Position numbers and translations under genes: made by a program. 64,000 nt of DNA from NCBI RefSeq assembly GCF_019048865.1, contig NZ_CP077604.1, forward strand, positions 4,154,001-4,218,000, written 5' to 3'. This document shows, piece by piece, positions 51,430 to 61,273 of the stretch (positions are counted from its first letter, which is position 1; each line of letters starts with the position of its first letter). The notes under the pieces are model-generated. The model saw nothing but the letters and a program-made list of their open reading frames with translations, was not told where the DNA came from and did no database searches. The stretch comes from Aquihabitans sp. G128. Its GTDB lineage: Bacteria > Actinomycetota > Acidimicrobiia > Acidimicrobiales > Iamiaceae.

Positions 51430-53241
51430 ATGGAACGCGATGGACTCGGCGGCTTCGAGATGCTGGTACTGGCCCTCGGCGGTCTCGCCGTCGGCGTGCT
51501 GGGCTCCGTCTGGCTGGGATGTGCGGTGGCCGTTCTGGTTGCCGGGGGCGGTCCAGCTCCACACCTCGGCGACGCAGCGGTGGCGGTTGGGGCGCTCCCG
51601 AACCACCTGACCTCCCCCCGGGATGCATGGCCGCCGACGAGTCGGTCGGGTGTACCGGGACCCTTCGTGTACTGGCCGGCGACGGTCGCAGCAATGGCCG
51701 CAGTCCTTGCAGCGGTCGGCCTGGTCGTTCGAACGCTGATGCGCTCGAACGTTGGCACGGCTCGTCGCTCACCGTTGGGGGTCGACGCCCGCCCAGGGTT
51801 CGGGACAGCTCGCGACCTTCGACCCCTGCTCGTCGATGGTCCGGTCCCGGGTCGGTTCATCCTCGGCCGGTTCGGCCGCCGACTGATCGCCACCGAAGCA
51901 CCACCGCCTCGCGCCGGAGGCTCGGCATGGGTCAAGCCACGGCGTCCGGCGGCGCACGTCGGTGACCGGGGCGCTGTAGCGCTGATCGGACCGTCGCGCT
52001 CGGGCAAGACGACTGCTGCGGTTGCGGGGATCTTGGAATGGGACGGACCTGCGGTGCTGTCCTCGGTGAAAGCGGACCTGCTGGCGTCCACTCTCGGCTG
52101 GCGGTCGGGAGCGGGCGAGGTGCGCGTCTACGACCCGACGAGGACGACGGCCGACTCCTCGGCCCGCTGGTCGCCCCTTCGCGACGCAGGAACCTTGCTG
52201 GGCGCTCAACGGTCGGCCCGGGCGCTCTGTGATGCGGCACCAAAGAGCGGGGTCGACGGCGGTCTCGACTTCTGGCTGGCCCAGGCCGAGATCCTCCTGT
52301 CCGGCCTGCTGTTCGCAGCCCATCACTCCCAACGAGACATGGGCTCGGTGTGCCGGTGGGTCCTCGAACAGGAACGGTCCGACAAGAAGGGTCGCGGCGA
52401 GGTCCTCGGCTCACTCGAGCGGTTGCTCATGAGCGAGCGGGTCTCTGATCACGTCGAGGCAAAGGATGTCGAACGGCTCCTGCGAGCGGTGTGGTCGATG
52501 GACCAACGGACGCAGTCCTCGGTCTACGCCACTGCCCAGACCGTGGTCTGGCCCTGGGCGAACCCGCAGGTTGCGGCCTCGTCGAAGGCTGACCGTTCCA
52601 TCTCCCTGGACTGGCTCATCGGCGACTCGAACACGCTCTACCTCTGCGCCCCGATAGAGGATCAGCGACGATTGGCGCCGGCCTTCGGCGGCCTGCTGAA
52701 CGACCTCATCGGACAGGTGTACCGGCACGTTGCGGCGACAGGTCAGCCGCTCGACCCGCCGTTGCTTGTGGTGATCGACGAAGCGGGCAACACGCCGCTG
52801 CGGGCGCTGCCGGAGTACGCCTCGACCCTGGCAGGACTCGGGGTCCTGCTCGTGACGATCTGGCAATCGCTCGCCCAGATCGAAGCCGCCTACCAACGCC
52901 AGGCGGACACGATCCTCACGAACCACCTGTCGAAAGTGTTCTACGCCGGCCTCTCCGACCCGGCCTCGCTGCGCTACGTCGCATCGGTGCTCGGCGACGC
53001 TGAGGTCGACACGCAGAGCCGAACCACTGGCGAGACCAGTCGAAGCCGGTCCAACCAGCACTCCACCACCCGCGTCGCCCTCGCTCCACCGCACGCCCTG
53101 CGCCAGATGCGACCGGGAGACGCGCTCCTGGTCCACGGAACCCTGCCCCCAGCACACATCCGAACGAGGCCGTGGTGGAAGGAGCGCCGGCTCCGCGAGC
53201 GCGCAGAGGCCAAGCCGGTCGAGGCAGGAGAGGACCGGTGA
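51430..53241 (+). CDS. VirD4/TraG-type coupling protein
   Basis: 603 aa from ATG 51430. Two N-terminal membrane segments (~10-40 and ~75-100), Walker A GPSRSGKT ~187, Walker B LLVVIDEAGN ~445, WQSLAQIEAAY, and the segment AHVGDRGAVALIG before the P-loop. It is the inner-membrane pump that delivers the relaxase-DNA complex to the T4SS. The most complete evidence that this is a self-transfer system. Confidence 0.93.
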   Translation: MERDGLGGFEMLVLALGGLAVGVLGSVWLGCAVAVLVAGGGPAPHLGDAAVAVGALPNHLTSPRDAWPPTSRSGVPGPFVYWPATVAAMAAVLAAVGLVVRTLMRSNVGTARRSPLGVDARPGFGTARDLRPLLVDGPVPGRFILGRFGRRLIATEAPPPRAGGSAWVKPRRPAAHVGDRGAVALIGPSRSGKTTAAVAGILEWDGPAVLSSVKADLLASTLGWRSGAGEVRVYDPTRTTADSSARWSPLRDAGTLLGAQRSARALCDAAPKSGVDGGLDFWLAQAEILLSGLLFAAHHSQRDMGSVCRWVLEQERSDKKGRGEVLGSLERLLMSERVSDHVEAKDVERLLRAVWSMDQRTQSSVYATAQTVVWPWANPQVAASSKADRSISLDWLIGDSNTLYLCAPIEDQRRLAPAFGGLLNDLIGQVYRHVAATGQPLDPPLLVVIDEAGNTPLRALPEYASTLAGLGVLLVTIWQSLAQIEAAYQRQADTILTNHLSKVFYAGLSDPASLRYVASVLGDAEVDTQSRTTGETSRSRSNQHSTTRVALAPPHALRQMRPGDALLVHGTLPPAHIRTRPWWKERRLRERAEAKPVEAGEDR

Positions 53242-53577
53242 AGCCGTTCCTTCGCCCGGTCGACCGGGGGGCAACTCGCCCCCGTCGGATGGGAGTCCGA
53301 GCCCGCCGGGCTCTGGAAGGGCCGCGAGGTCGATGTCGTCTACGACCCGAACCGACACCGGGTCCTCGTCGTCAGAGGCGACCTCGAGGCATCGACCGAA
53401 GCCGCCTTGCGGGACGACGGATGGAAGCGCCAGATCCACACCCAGGACAACAGCCTCTGGGTCTGCGACGAGGTCGAGCTCGCCCTCACCCGGGTGCGGG
53501 ATGACCTAGCCCAGATCTCACAGCCCCAGCTGGAAGCGCCAACCCCGAGCCCGCCGGAGCTGGGCGGCATCGCATGA
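53238..53577 (+). CDS. small transfer-operon protein (frameshifted at G-run)
   Basis: About 112 aa when joined. GTG 53238 overlaps the traG stop (GTGA); the first 11 codons (VKPFLRPVDRG) are followed by a +1 change at the G6 run 53266-53271, after which QLAPVGWESEPAGLWKGREVDVVYDP ... VLVVRGDLEASTEAALRDDGW ... DNSLWVCDEVELALTRVRDDL continues to TGA 53575. G5 would keep one frame. A compact alpha/beta protein of unknown function; the fitting overlaps at both ends support the joined reading. Confidence 0.65.
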
Positions 53578-53624
53578 GCGGCAACCGTCCTGCCCTCGCC
53601 AGACGAGACAGGCATACGCTGTGA
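53574..53624 (+). CDS. possible 16-codon coupling ORF
   Basis: ATG 53574 overlaps the preceding stop (ATGA) and its own TGA overlaps GTG 53621 of the methylase-helicase (GTGA). It would encode MSGNRPALARRDRHTL. Such a short ORF may serve translational coupling and not make a functional protein. Confidence 0.3.
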   Translation: MSGNRPALARRDRHTL

Positions 53625-56600
53625 AAGGCGCTCGGAGCAGCCGCCCCGTCGAACAGCTGAGCCTGTTCGACCAGCCGCTCCCTCCCGATGATGCCGGCGA
53701 CCCGCCAACGCAGGAGGCACCAGTCGATGAACACCCAGGACCCACAGCCCTCACCCCAGCCGGCGGCGGACATCGCCGACCTCCGGGATCAGATCCTGGG
53801 CGTACCCCGGCCGTCGGAGGATCCCGAGGCCTACCGGCTCCGCAGCTACCAAGCACTGCGACAAGCACGGGAGATCGCCACGGAACCGGTGGTCGACCTG
53901 CAGCAGGACCGGCCGATGCCTGGCGACCAAGAGGACACCGCCCTGGCCAACTACCACTCGGCACTGGATCTCATAGCGACCAGCCTGAACAGGCCCCTCG
54001 ACAGCTAGCTCCCAGCGCTGAACGCCCACCCGCGTTTCGGCCGACAAGCCAAGGCGACCTGGCGCCACAAGGGACGAGGGCCAAGCTGCAGGCCAACCTC
54101 TCGGCCCTCCGCGTACTCGAGCGGTGCGCCATCGAGAACCGGGCAGCGACACCCGACGAGCAGGCCATCCTCGCTCGATGGGCCGGCTGGGGCGCAGTCC
54201 CGTCCGTGTTCGATCCCGCAGACCTGAGCGTCGCCGAGGAACGGGCCGAGCTTCGGACGTTGCTCGGCGACGAGGCCGCCTGGTCCGCAGCCCGACGGAC
54301 CACCCTCAACGCCCACTACACGTCGGCCCCGGTCATCCAGGCGATGTGGGGCGCCGCACGCGACCTCGGTTTCACGGGTGGTCGGGTGCTCGAGCCCGGC
54401 TGCGGCTCTGGCAACTTCATCGGCCTCGCCCCCGAGGATGCGGACATCGTCGGCGTCGAGCTCGATCCGACGACCGCCTCGATCGCACGGCACCTCTACG
54501 CCTCGCGGTCGCAGATCCACACGGGCGGCTTCGAGACCTATTCGGCCCCACCGGCGACGTTCGACCTGGCGATCGGCAACGTCCCCTTCGCCAAGATCAC
54601 GCCGTACGACCCCAGCCTCAACCGTGCCGGCCATGCCTTGCACAACTACTTCCTCCTCAAGAGCCTCCACCTCGTCCGACCTGGCGGCCTCGTCCTCGCT
54701 CTGACCTCCCGCTACACGCTGGACTCGCGTAGCGACTCGGCTCGACGGGCGATAGCTGACTCGGCCGACCTCGTCGGGGCGCTCCGACTTCCCGCCGGTG
54801 CCTTCAAGTCATCATCGGGGACCGACGTCGTCTGCGATCTGCTGGTCCTTCGCCGGCGGCTCGAGGGCGAGCCGCGAGGGGACCAGAGCTGGCTCGGCAC
54901 CACCGACCTGGCCGGCACTGCCCCGCAGGCCGACAGCCCGAGGGTCAACCAATTGTTCGTCGATCGGCCCGACTTCGTCCTGGGCGAGCTGACCACCACA
55001 CGCGGCATGTACCGGGACAACGAGATCACCGTGACGCCCACTGGTCCCCTGGAGGACCAGTTCCACATAGGTCTCCGCAGCATCGCGCACCATGCGCGGG
55101 CCAAGGGGTTGGTGTTCGTGCCGCGAGATCGCCCCGGCCCCGGTCGGGGGGACGCAGCTGCTCGGCCCGTCGAGGCAGGCGCCTACATAAATGATTTCGC
55201 CCAGGAGAGCAGCCTCGTCCGCTCACGAAGCGGGGGCTCGATCGGACGGATGGTCGACGGCAACATCGAAAGCTTCTCGCCACGGGTCAAGAAGGACCGA
55301 GCCGAGCTCCTCGCCCTCATCGAGCTGCGTGACGCGACCCGCAACGTGCTGGCCACCCAGACCAGCGGGGGAGATGACCTCGATCTGGCCGAGGCCCAGC
55401 AGGCGCTCCGCGAGCGCTACGCCGGCTACCTCGATCGCTGGGGTCCCATCAACCGGTACGGGACCGCACGCACCGGGCGCACCGACCCAGAGACGGGACA
55501 CGAGGTCACCCGCCGCCTCCGCCCGCGCATGGGTGGGTTCCGGGACGATCCGGACTGGCCGCTCGTGGCCGCCCTTGAGGTCTTCGACGACGAGACCCAG
55601 CGGGCAGAGCCAGCACCCATCTTCACCAAGCGAGTCGTGGCCCCTCCGGCGGACCGACACCGAGTCGAGACCCCGGCCGAGGCCATCGCCGTCAGCCTCG
55701 ATGAGCTCGGGCGGGTCGACCTCGGGCGGATCGCTGCCCTCCTCCACCTCGCCGGGCCCGCCGAGGCCCAGGAGGCAGTGCATGAACTGACCTTCGGTGA
55801 CCCCACAACGGGAGAACCGGTCACTGCAGCGCGCTACCTCTCGGGCGACGTCCGGTCGAAGTTGCGCATCGCCGAGGAAGCAGCAGCCGTCGATGACGCC
55901 TTCGACCGCAACGTCCGGGCGCTCCGATCCGCGCTGCCGGAACAGCTCGAGCCGGAGGCCATCACCGCTCGACCCGGAGCGACCTGGATCCCAGCAGGAG
56001 ACATCGAAGACTTCTGTGCGGAGGTGCTTGCCTCCGAGGTGCTGGTCGAGCACCTCCCGGACCTCGCCTCCTGGACGCTGTCGCTGCGGTCCGGGGGGCG
56101 CGCCGGGGTGTCCCTGAGCTCCGAGTGGGGCACTGCACGAGCAGACGCCGTCACGCTCCTCGACGCTGCCCTCAACCAGCGGCTCCACAACGTCACCGAC
56201 CCCACCGAGGACGGTCGACGGATCCGCAACGACGCCGAGACGCTCGCAGCCCGGGACAAGCAGGCCGCCCTCTCGGACCGATTCTCCGACTGGGTCTGGG
56301 AGGACGAGGACCGAAGCGGTCGACTCTGCGATCGATACAACGAGCTGTTCTGCTCCGTGCGACTACCGACCCACGATGGCAGCCACCTCACGCTGCCGGG
56401 GCTGGCTGACACCTTCGTCCCACACGACCACCAGCGAGACGCCGTGGCCCGGGTCCTGGCCGACGGCCGAGCACTCCTGGCCCACGCCGTCGGCGCGGGC
56501 AAGACGGCCACCATGGTCATGGCCGCTACAGAGCTGCGGCGTCTGGGCATGGCCACCAAACCGGCGGTCGTGGTGCCGAACCACATGCTCGAGCAGTTCT

Positions 56601-58916
56601 GCCGTGAGTGGCTCCAGCTGTACCCGACCGCACGGATCCTCGTCGCCGACCGTGACCGGCTCAGCAAGGAACGACGCAAGGAGTTCGTCGCCCGCTGCGC
56701 AACCGGCGAATGGGATGGCATCGTCTTCACCCACGCCGGCTTCGCCCGGCTCCCGCTGGCTCATGACCAGCTCTGCGCCTACCTCGCCGAGCAGCTCGGT
56801 CGGGCGCGAGCTGCTCTGACGGTGTCGGCCTCTGGCAAGGCCCTGAGCGTCAAGAAGCTGGAGCGCCGGATCGCCCAGCTCGAAGCCACCTACGAGCAAC
56901 TCCTGGCGGAACGCAACCACGACGACGGCATCACCTTCGATGAGACGGGCATCGACTACCTGTTCTGCGACGAGGCGCACGCCTACAAGAACCTGCGCGT
57001 CGATTCCTCGATCGACGGAGTCGCCACCAAGGGCTCGCGGCGTGCGCAGGACCTCGACGCCAAGCTGTGGGCCCTGCGCCGGCGCCATGGAAGTCGCGTG
57101 GCCACCTTCGCGACGGCCACGCCCGTGGCCAATTCGATGGCAGAGCTGTGGGTGATGCAGAGCTACCTCCAGCCCGACGTCCTCGAGTCCGCCGGGCTGC
57201 GGGCGTTCGACGCTTGGGCCGCGACCTTCGGCCGGACCCACACGGCCCTGGAGCTCGCACCCGATGGCGCCAGCTACCGGATGCAGACCCGCTTTGCCCG
57301 CTTCCAGAACGTCCCCGAGCTCCTCGGCCTCTACCGTCAGGTCGCTGATGTCCGCACCAGCGAAGATTTGGGCCTACCGGTTCCGACGCTCGCCGACGGC
57401 AAGGTCCAGACGGTCGTTGTCCAGCCTGCCGATGCCCTCATCGACTACGTCGCCGACCTGGCCTCACGGGCCGAAAGGATCCGCAGCCGCGCGGTCGACC
57501 CGGCCGAGGACAACATGCTCAAGGTCACCGGCGACGGACGACGAGCTGCCCTCGACCTCCATCTCGTAGGGCTCGAGGACGATGCCTGCGATGCCGGCAA
57601 GATCGCCACCGCCGCGAACCACATCGCCCGGATCCACCACGCAACCCGGCACCTCACGTACCTCGACGATCTCGGCGAGGAGGCCGTCCGCTCCGGCGCC
57701 CTCCAACTCGTCTTCTGCGACGTGTCCACACCCGCCGCCGCCGGTTGGAACGCCTACCACGAGCTCCGAACCCACCTGGCCGACCGAGGCGTGGACCCCG
57801 CAACGGTCCGCTTCATCCAAGAAGCGCCGAACGACCAGGCGAAGGCGCGCCTCTTCGCCGGTTGCCGAGACGGGAGCGTGGCCGTCCTGGTCGGTTCGAC
57901 CGAGACGATGGGGGTCGGCACCAACGTCCAGGCTCGTGCCGTTGCGTTGCACCACCTCGACTGCCCCTGGCGTCCCGCTGACATCGAACAGCGAGAAGGC
58001 CGGATCCTGAGGCAGGGCAACCAGAACCCCGAGGTACAGGTGCTTCGCTACGTCACCGAGGGAAGCTTCGACACCTACATGTGGCAGACGCTCGAACGGA
58101 AGGCAGCGTTCATTGCGCAGGTCACTCGTGGCGACCTGCCCGACCGCGATATCGACGACATAGGCGATCTGGCCCTCACCTACGCCGAGGTCAAGGCACT
58201 GGCGACGGGCGACCCACTCATCCTCGAGAAGGCGTCAGTCGACGCCGAGGTCTCGAAACTCATGCGTCTCGAACGCGCACCAGGATGACCAAAGTCGGCT
58301 CCACCGGACGATCGCGAAAGCCGGCCAGGTCGTGGTTCGCTGCGATGAGCGGTTGCCCGTCCTGAATCGCTGCTGCGAGATCGTTGAAGACACCCACGGT
58401 GACCGGTTTGCCATGGAGATCGATGGGCAGGTCCACCGGGACCGAGGCGATGCAGCTCGTCACCTCGCAAAGGTGTTGCTCGATGGGGGAAGCTCCGTCA
58501 GTTGCCAGGATGGAGCCAGAGCGGTGGGAAGGCTCGGCGGTCTTGGTCTGGCCGCCGTCCGGCTCCCATCCGAGCCCGCAGAACTTCGGATCCTGGTCGT
58601 CGAAGCGCAGATCGATCTGGTCGTCGGGCGCGAAGACATCCAGGCAAACCCAGGATCGATCGTCACAAAGCTCGAGCGCAGGCTCCAAGGGCTCCCAAGG
58701 GCGGCTGCGTCGGCGAGGACCGAGCGTGACACGGCGGAGATCGAGTTGGTCAGGGCGCGTGAACGACTCGGACAGCCTTGGGACCGTTGCGATGACCTCA
58801 ACGAGTTCCGGCATCGGCAGCGAGAACTCGACGAGGAACTGGCGCTGAGGGCCGTCGCGCCAGGCGCGGAGGTGTGCCCCGAGAATGCCGGGCCCGGCGG
58901 GCTACTCCGAGGCTGA
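53621..58916 (+). CDS. DNA N6-methylase / SNF2-type helicase fusion (frameshifted near C-terminus)
   Basis: About 1764 aa when joined. Starts GTG 53621 with a clamp-binding-like QLSLF at residues 12-16, then a disordered N-terminus. Methylase: motif I LEPGCGSGNF ~257, motif IV NVPF ~320. SNF2 helicase: Walker A HAVGAGKT ~959, DEAH (FCDEAHAYKNL) ~1117, C-lobe GVGTNVQ and QREGRILRQGNQ ~1430-1470. One frame ends at TGA 58288; the true C-terminus (VVVRCDERLPVLNRC, NPGSIVTKLERRLQGLP, ARERLGQPWD) continues in the +1 frame from ~58275 to 58916. Large methylase-helicases accompany conjugative plasmids and may protect incoming DNA from restriction. Confidence 0.82.
53727..54008 (+). CDS. gene nested in the 5' part of the methylase-helicase ORF
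   Basis: 93 aa from ATG 53727 in a different frame from the large ORF. ADIADLRDQILGVPRPSEDP, RLRSYQALRQAREIATEPVVDLQ and LANYHSALDLIATSLN look like a real, high-GC3 coding sequence, whereas the long frame here is Pro/Gly-rich and low in complexity. So the large ORF may really begin later, or the two overlap. No start codon (ATG, GTG or TTG) is seen in the long frame between here and the first conserved helicase residues, which leaves the start unresolved. Confidence 0.6.
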   Translation: MNTQDPQPSPQPAADIADLRDQILGVPRPSEDPEAYRLRSYQALRQAREIATEPVVDLQQDRPMPGDQEDTALANYHSALDLIATSLNRPLDS

Positions 58917-58918
58917 GA

Positions 58919-60478
58919 TCAGGACCTCGCCACGCCCGATCCGACAACTGGGCTTCGTGCGGTCGTGGTTGAAGTGGCCTTTGCCAGCCGGACACACGCA
59001 ACGACCAGGCCGGCCACGAGGAGCAGGACCACTGCTCCCGCCAGAAGCTGGCCGCTTCCCGAGGTCGCGGCTGGGGGGACGTAGAGGGATCGCCGCTGGC
59101 TCGTGGTCTGGTGCTCCTTGACCGGTACCCAGGCCTCGAGCTTCTGGCCTGAGGTGTCCACGAACTCGACATACACGAACCAGCGGCCAGCGCTCATGCC
59201 GCTGATCTTGCCGACGAACTGGCACGACCGATCAGGGGATGGACTGCTTCGGAGTGGTCCGGTGAGGACTACCCCGGATCGTCGGGCGACCGACCGCGTA
59301 GGAGTCAATCCATCGCACGGCTCGGGAACGGTGAGCGAGATCGAAGCGACGGCCGTTGACCGTGTGACGTTCATGTTTGCTATTGATCGCTCGGTGCCTT
59401 GGCCTGGATCGTGCGCGGTCGCTTGATCCGCTGCTGCGCCCATGGCGACCATTGCCATGAAAGCGACGAGGAGGGACTTGAAGCCGATCGACCGGACCTG
59501 CGGAGCGAACGACCAATCCCCGTGGATCCAGCCGACGAGGGTCGCAGCGGCGAGCGAGAGCGCAACCGCCAACGGCAGTTGATCCAGCGGAACCAGCGCG
59601 GCCACATCGGCTTGCGCCTGCAAGGCGGGCCACCAGATCAACGGAGTTAGGCAGGCGGCCACCGCCAGCCGGAGCCGTAGTGGCCGGTGGCCAACCGACG
59701 CTGCGACTCCAACTGCCAGGAGGATCGGTGGGACGAACGACCCGGAGAATCCTGCTGACGGGAGCCCGGTCGCCACGATCGCTCGCAACGCCGTGTACAG
59801 GGCCGCTGCCTGCAGAGGCCGCCACCTCCCGGGCCAGAGATCGTCGATCAGCGCGAGGGCCAAGCAAAGGCCGAGACTGGCCACGGGCAGGTACCAGAGC
59901 ACCGAGAACTGCGGCACATCAGAGTCGTACTCGAGGACGGGGATCTGGAGCGCTCCGATGACCCCGCACGCCGCGAACAGCCGTGCGGCATCCGCGCCTT
60001 GGCCTGTTGTGGATCGGAGGCCGGCCAGCACCCCGACGGATAGGCACAGAGTCCCTGCCACGGCGAGCAGATGGGGCGGAGACCAGAGGACCGCGTCGCG
60101 TCCGTAGAGTTCGTGCCACGCGTTGTCGAGCGGCGCACTCGCAAGCGTCACGAGACCGCCGATGCCAGCGATCAACAGCGCCGGGTCCGCCGCGAGCGCT
60201 CTGACATTCCGCAGACCTGCTGATCTCCAGCGGGTCACGGCCCACGCGAGCACCGAAAGCGAGGTGATGAGGACGCCGCCGTAGAGCAGGAGATGGGGTG
60301 CAATCGCGAACTCGTCGCGCCCCTTGTCGGTGTGCCAGGCATCGTCCCAGTAGGTCGCGCCCAAGGCCATGACGGCACCAACGGCGGCGACAAGCCCAAG
60401 TCTCACAGGCATCGCGCCGGGTCGGTCTGGCATCGCGCCGGGTCGGTCTGGCATCGAGGCGAGGGGTGCTTCGGTCAT
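58919..60478 (-). CDS. large membrane protein with C-terminal exported domain
   Basis: 519 aa from ATG 60478. A short N-terminus with a duplicated PDRPGAM motif, then about 11 membrane helices in ~25-360 with conserved-looking YWDDAWHTDKGRDEFAIAPH, DNAWHELYGRD and SPPHLLAVAG (several His in or near the membrane), then an exported domain (SISLTVPEPCDGL ... CQFVGKISGMSAGRWFVYVEFVD, CopC/YtkA-like) and a final membrane anchor. The family is not clear; metal-binding through His is likely given the copper genes around it. Confidence 0.6.
   Translation of the reverse strand: MTEAPLASMPDRPGAMPDRPGAMPVRLGLVAAVGAVMALGATYWDDAWHTDKGRDEFAIAPHLLLYGGVLITSLSVLAWAVTRWRSAGLRNVRALAADPALLIAGIGGLVTLASAPLDNAWHELYGRDAVLWSPPHLLAVAGTLCLSVGVLAGLRSTTGQGADAARLFAACGVIGALQIPVLEYDSDVPQFSVLWYLPVASLGLCLALALIDDLWPGRWRPLQAAALYTALRAIVATGLPSAGFSGSFVPPILLAVGVAASVGHRPLRLRLAVAACLTPLIWWPALQAQADVAALVPLDQLPLAVALSLAAATLVGWIHGDWSFAPQVRSIGFKSLLVAFMAMVAMGAAADQATAHDPGQGTERSIANMNVTRSTAVASISLTVPEPCDGLTPTRSVARRSGVVLTGPLRSSPSPDRSCQFVGKISGMSAGRWFVYVEFVDTSGQKLEAWVPVKEHQTTSQRRSLYVPPAATSGSGQLLAGAVVLLLVAGLVVACVRLAKATSTTTARSPVVGSGVARS
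60408..60449. repeat. two tandem 21-bp copies
   Basis: The unit GGCATCGCGCCGGGTCGGTCT occurs twice (60408-60428, 60429-60449) plus a partial third copy, inside the N-terminal coding part of the membrane protein gene, giving the repeated MPDRPGA peptide. In-frame variation of copy number would change protein length by 7 aa. Confidence 0.7.
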
Positions 60479-60525
60479 TGCACGATCCTCGACCCAGGAG
60501 GCCTGGCCGTGCTTGAACGAATCGG

Positions 60526-61245
60526 CTAGATCGAGAGTCGCCACCGGGCGATGCGGGCTACGTCTGACGGTGCGATCCCGAACATGCGGCGGAAGGTGCG
60601 ATGCAGGTGAGAGCTGTCTGCGAACCCGGCCGCGTGTGCCGCACTGGTCAGATCCTGCGCCCGGGCCGTGGCCGAAGCGGCCAGCTGGAGCCGCTCCCAC
60701 AAGACCCAACGTCCGAGTGGGATCCCTCGAGCGGTGCTGAACCGATGGGAGAGTCGGCTCGGCGAGATCGACAGAGCGGCGGCGATGTCGGTGAGGCGGA
60801 TCGGCCCCGGGAGTCGCTTCCGGACTTCCTCCGCCGCAGCGGCCACGAGCTCGTCGGCCGCAAGAGCGCCAGCCGATCCGAGTCTCGCGAGGAGGAGTTC
60901 GACCTGTTGTTCAGCCAGCCCCGAACCGAGACCGAGTCCGAGCGACTCAGCAGTCCGGGCCCAAGCGGCCGGGTCGGGCGCAGACACAGTGGAGACGAGC
61001 GTCGGCTCGAGATAGGTCATCACCGCAAACTGGCCTTCGGCGGTCAGCTGGTGCGCTGCGTCGGCCGGGATCATCAGCAATCGGGCCGTCGTGATCGCAC
61101 CAGCTGCGCTCCTCACCTCGACCGACTGGAGCGCGTCGATGATCTGGACGGCGTGATGTGCGTGCGTCTCCGTGGAGACGACGGGCCCTTCGTAGCGAAG
61201 CCACCCCGATCCGAGGACGATCTCGCCGATCCAGGATCCCGTCAT
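60526..61245 (-). CDS. AraC-family regulator
   Basis: 239 aa. N-terminal cupin-like sensor (HAHHAVQIIDALQSVEVRS; MIPADAAHQLTAEG) and C-terminal double helix-turn-helix: IRLTDIAAALSISPSRLSHRFSTARGIPLGRWVLWERLQLA ... SAAHAAGFADSSHLHRTFRRMFGIAPSDV. The His-rich sensor site may hold a metal. Oriented like the SCO1 gene upstream, which it may share a transcript with. Confidence 0.88.
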   Translation of the reverse strand: MTGSWIGEIVLGSGWLRYEGPVVSTETHAHHAVQIIDALQSVEVRSAAGAITTARLLMIPADAAHQLTAEGQFAVMTYLEPTLVSTVSAPDPAAWARTAESLGLGLGSGLAEQQVELLLARLGSAGALAADELVAAAAEEVRKRLPGPIRLTDIAAALSISPSRLSHRFSTARGIPLGRWVLWERLQLAASATARAQDLTSAAHAAGFADSSHLHRTFRRMFGIAPSDVARIARWRLSI

Positions 61246-61273
61246 GGCCTTGTGACCGGTCCGGAATGCACCG

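Noticed and set aside
58260-58814. 184-aa minus-strand ORF after the helicase stop
   Set aside because: The plus strand here encodes the conserved C-terminal part of the methylase-helicase in the +1 frame, which is the better explanation.
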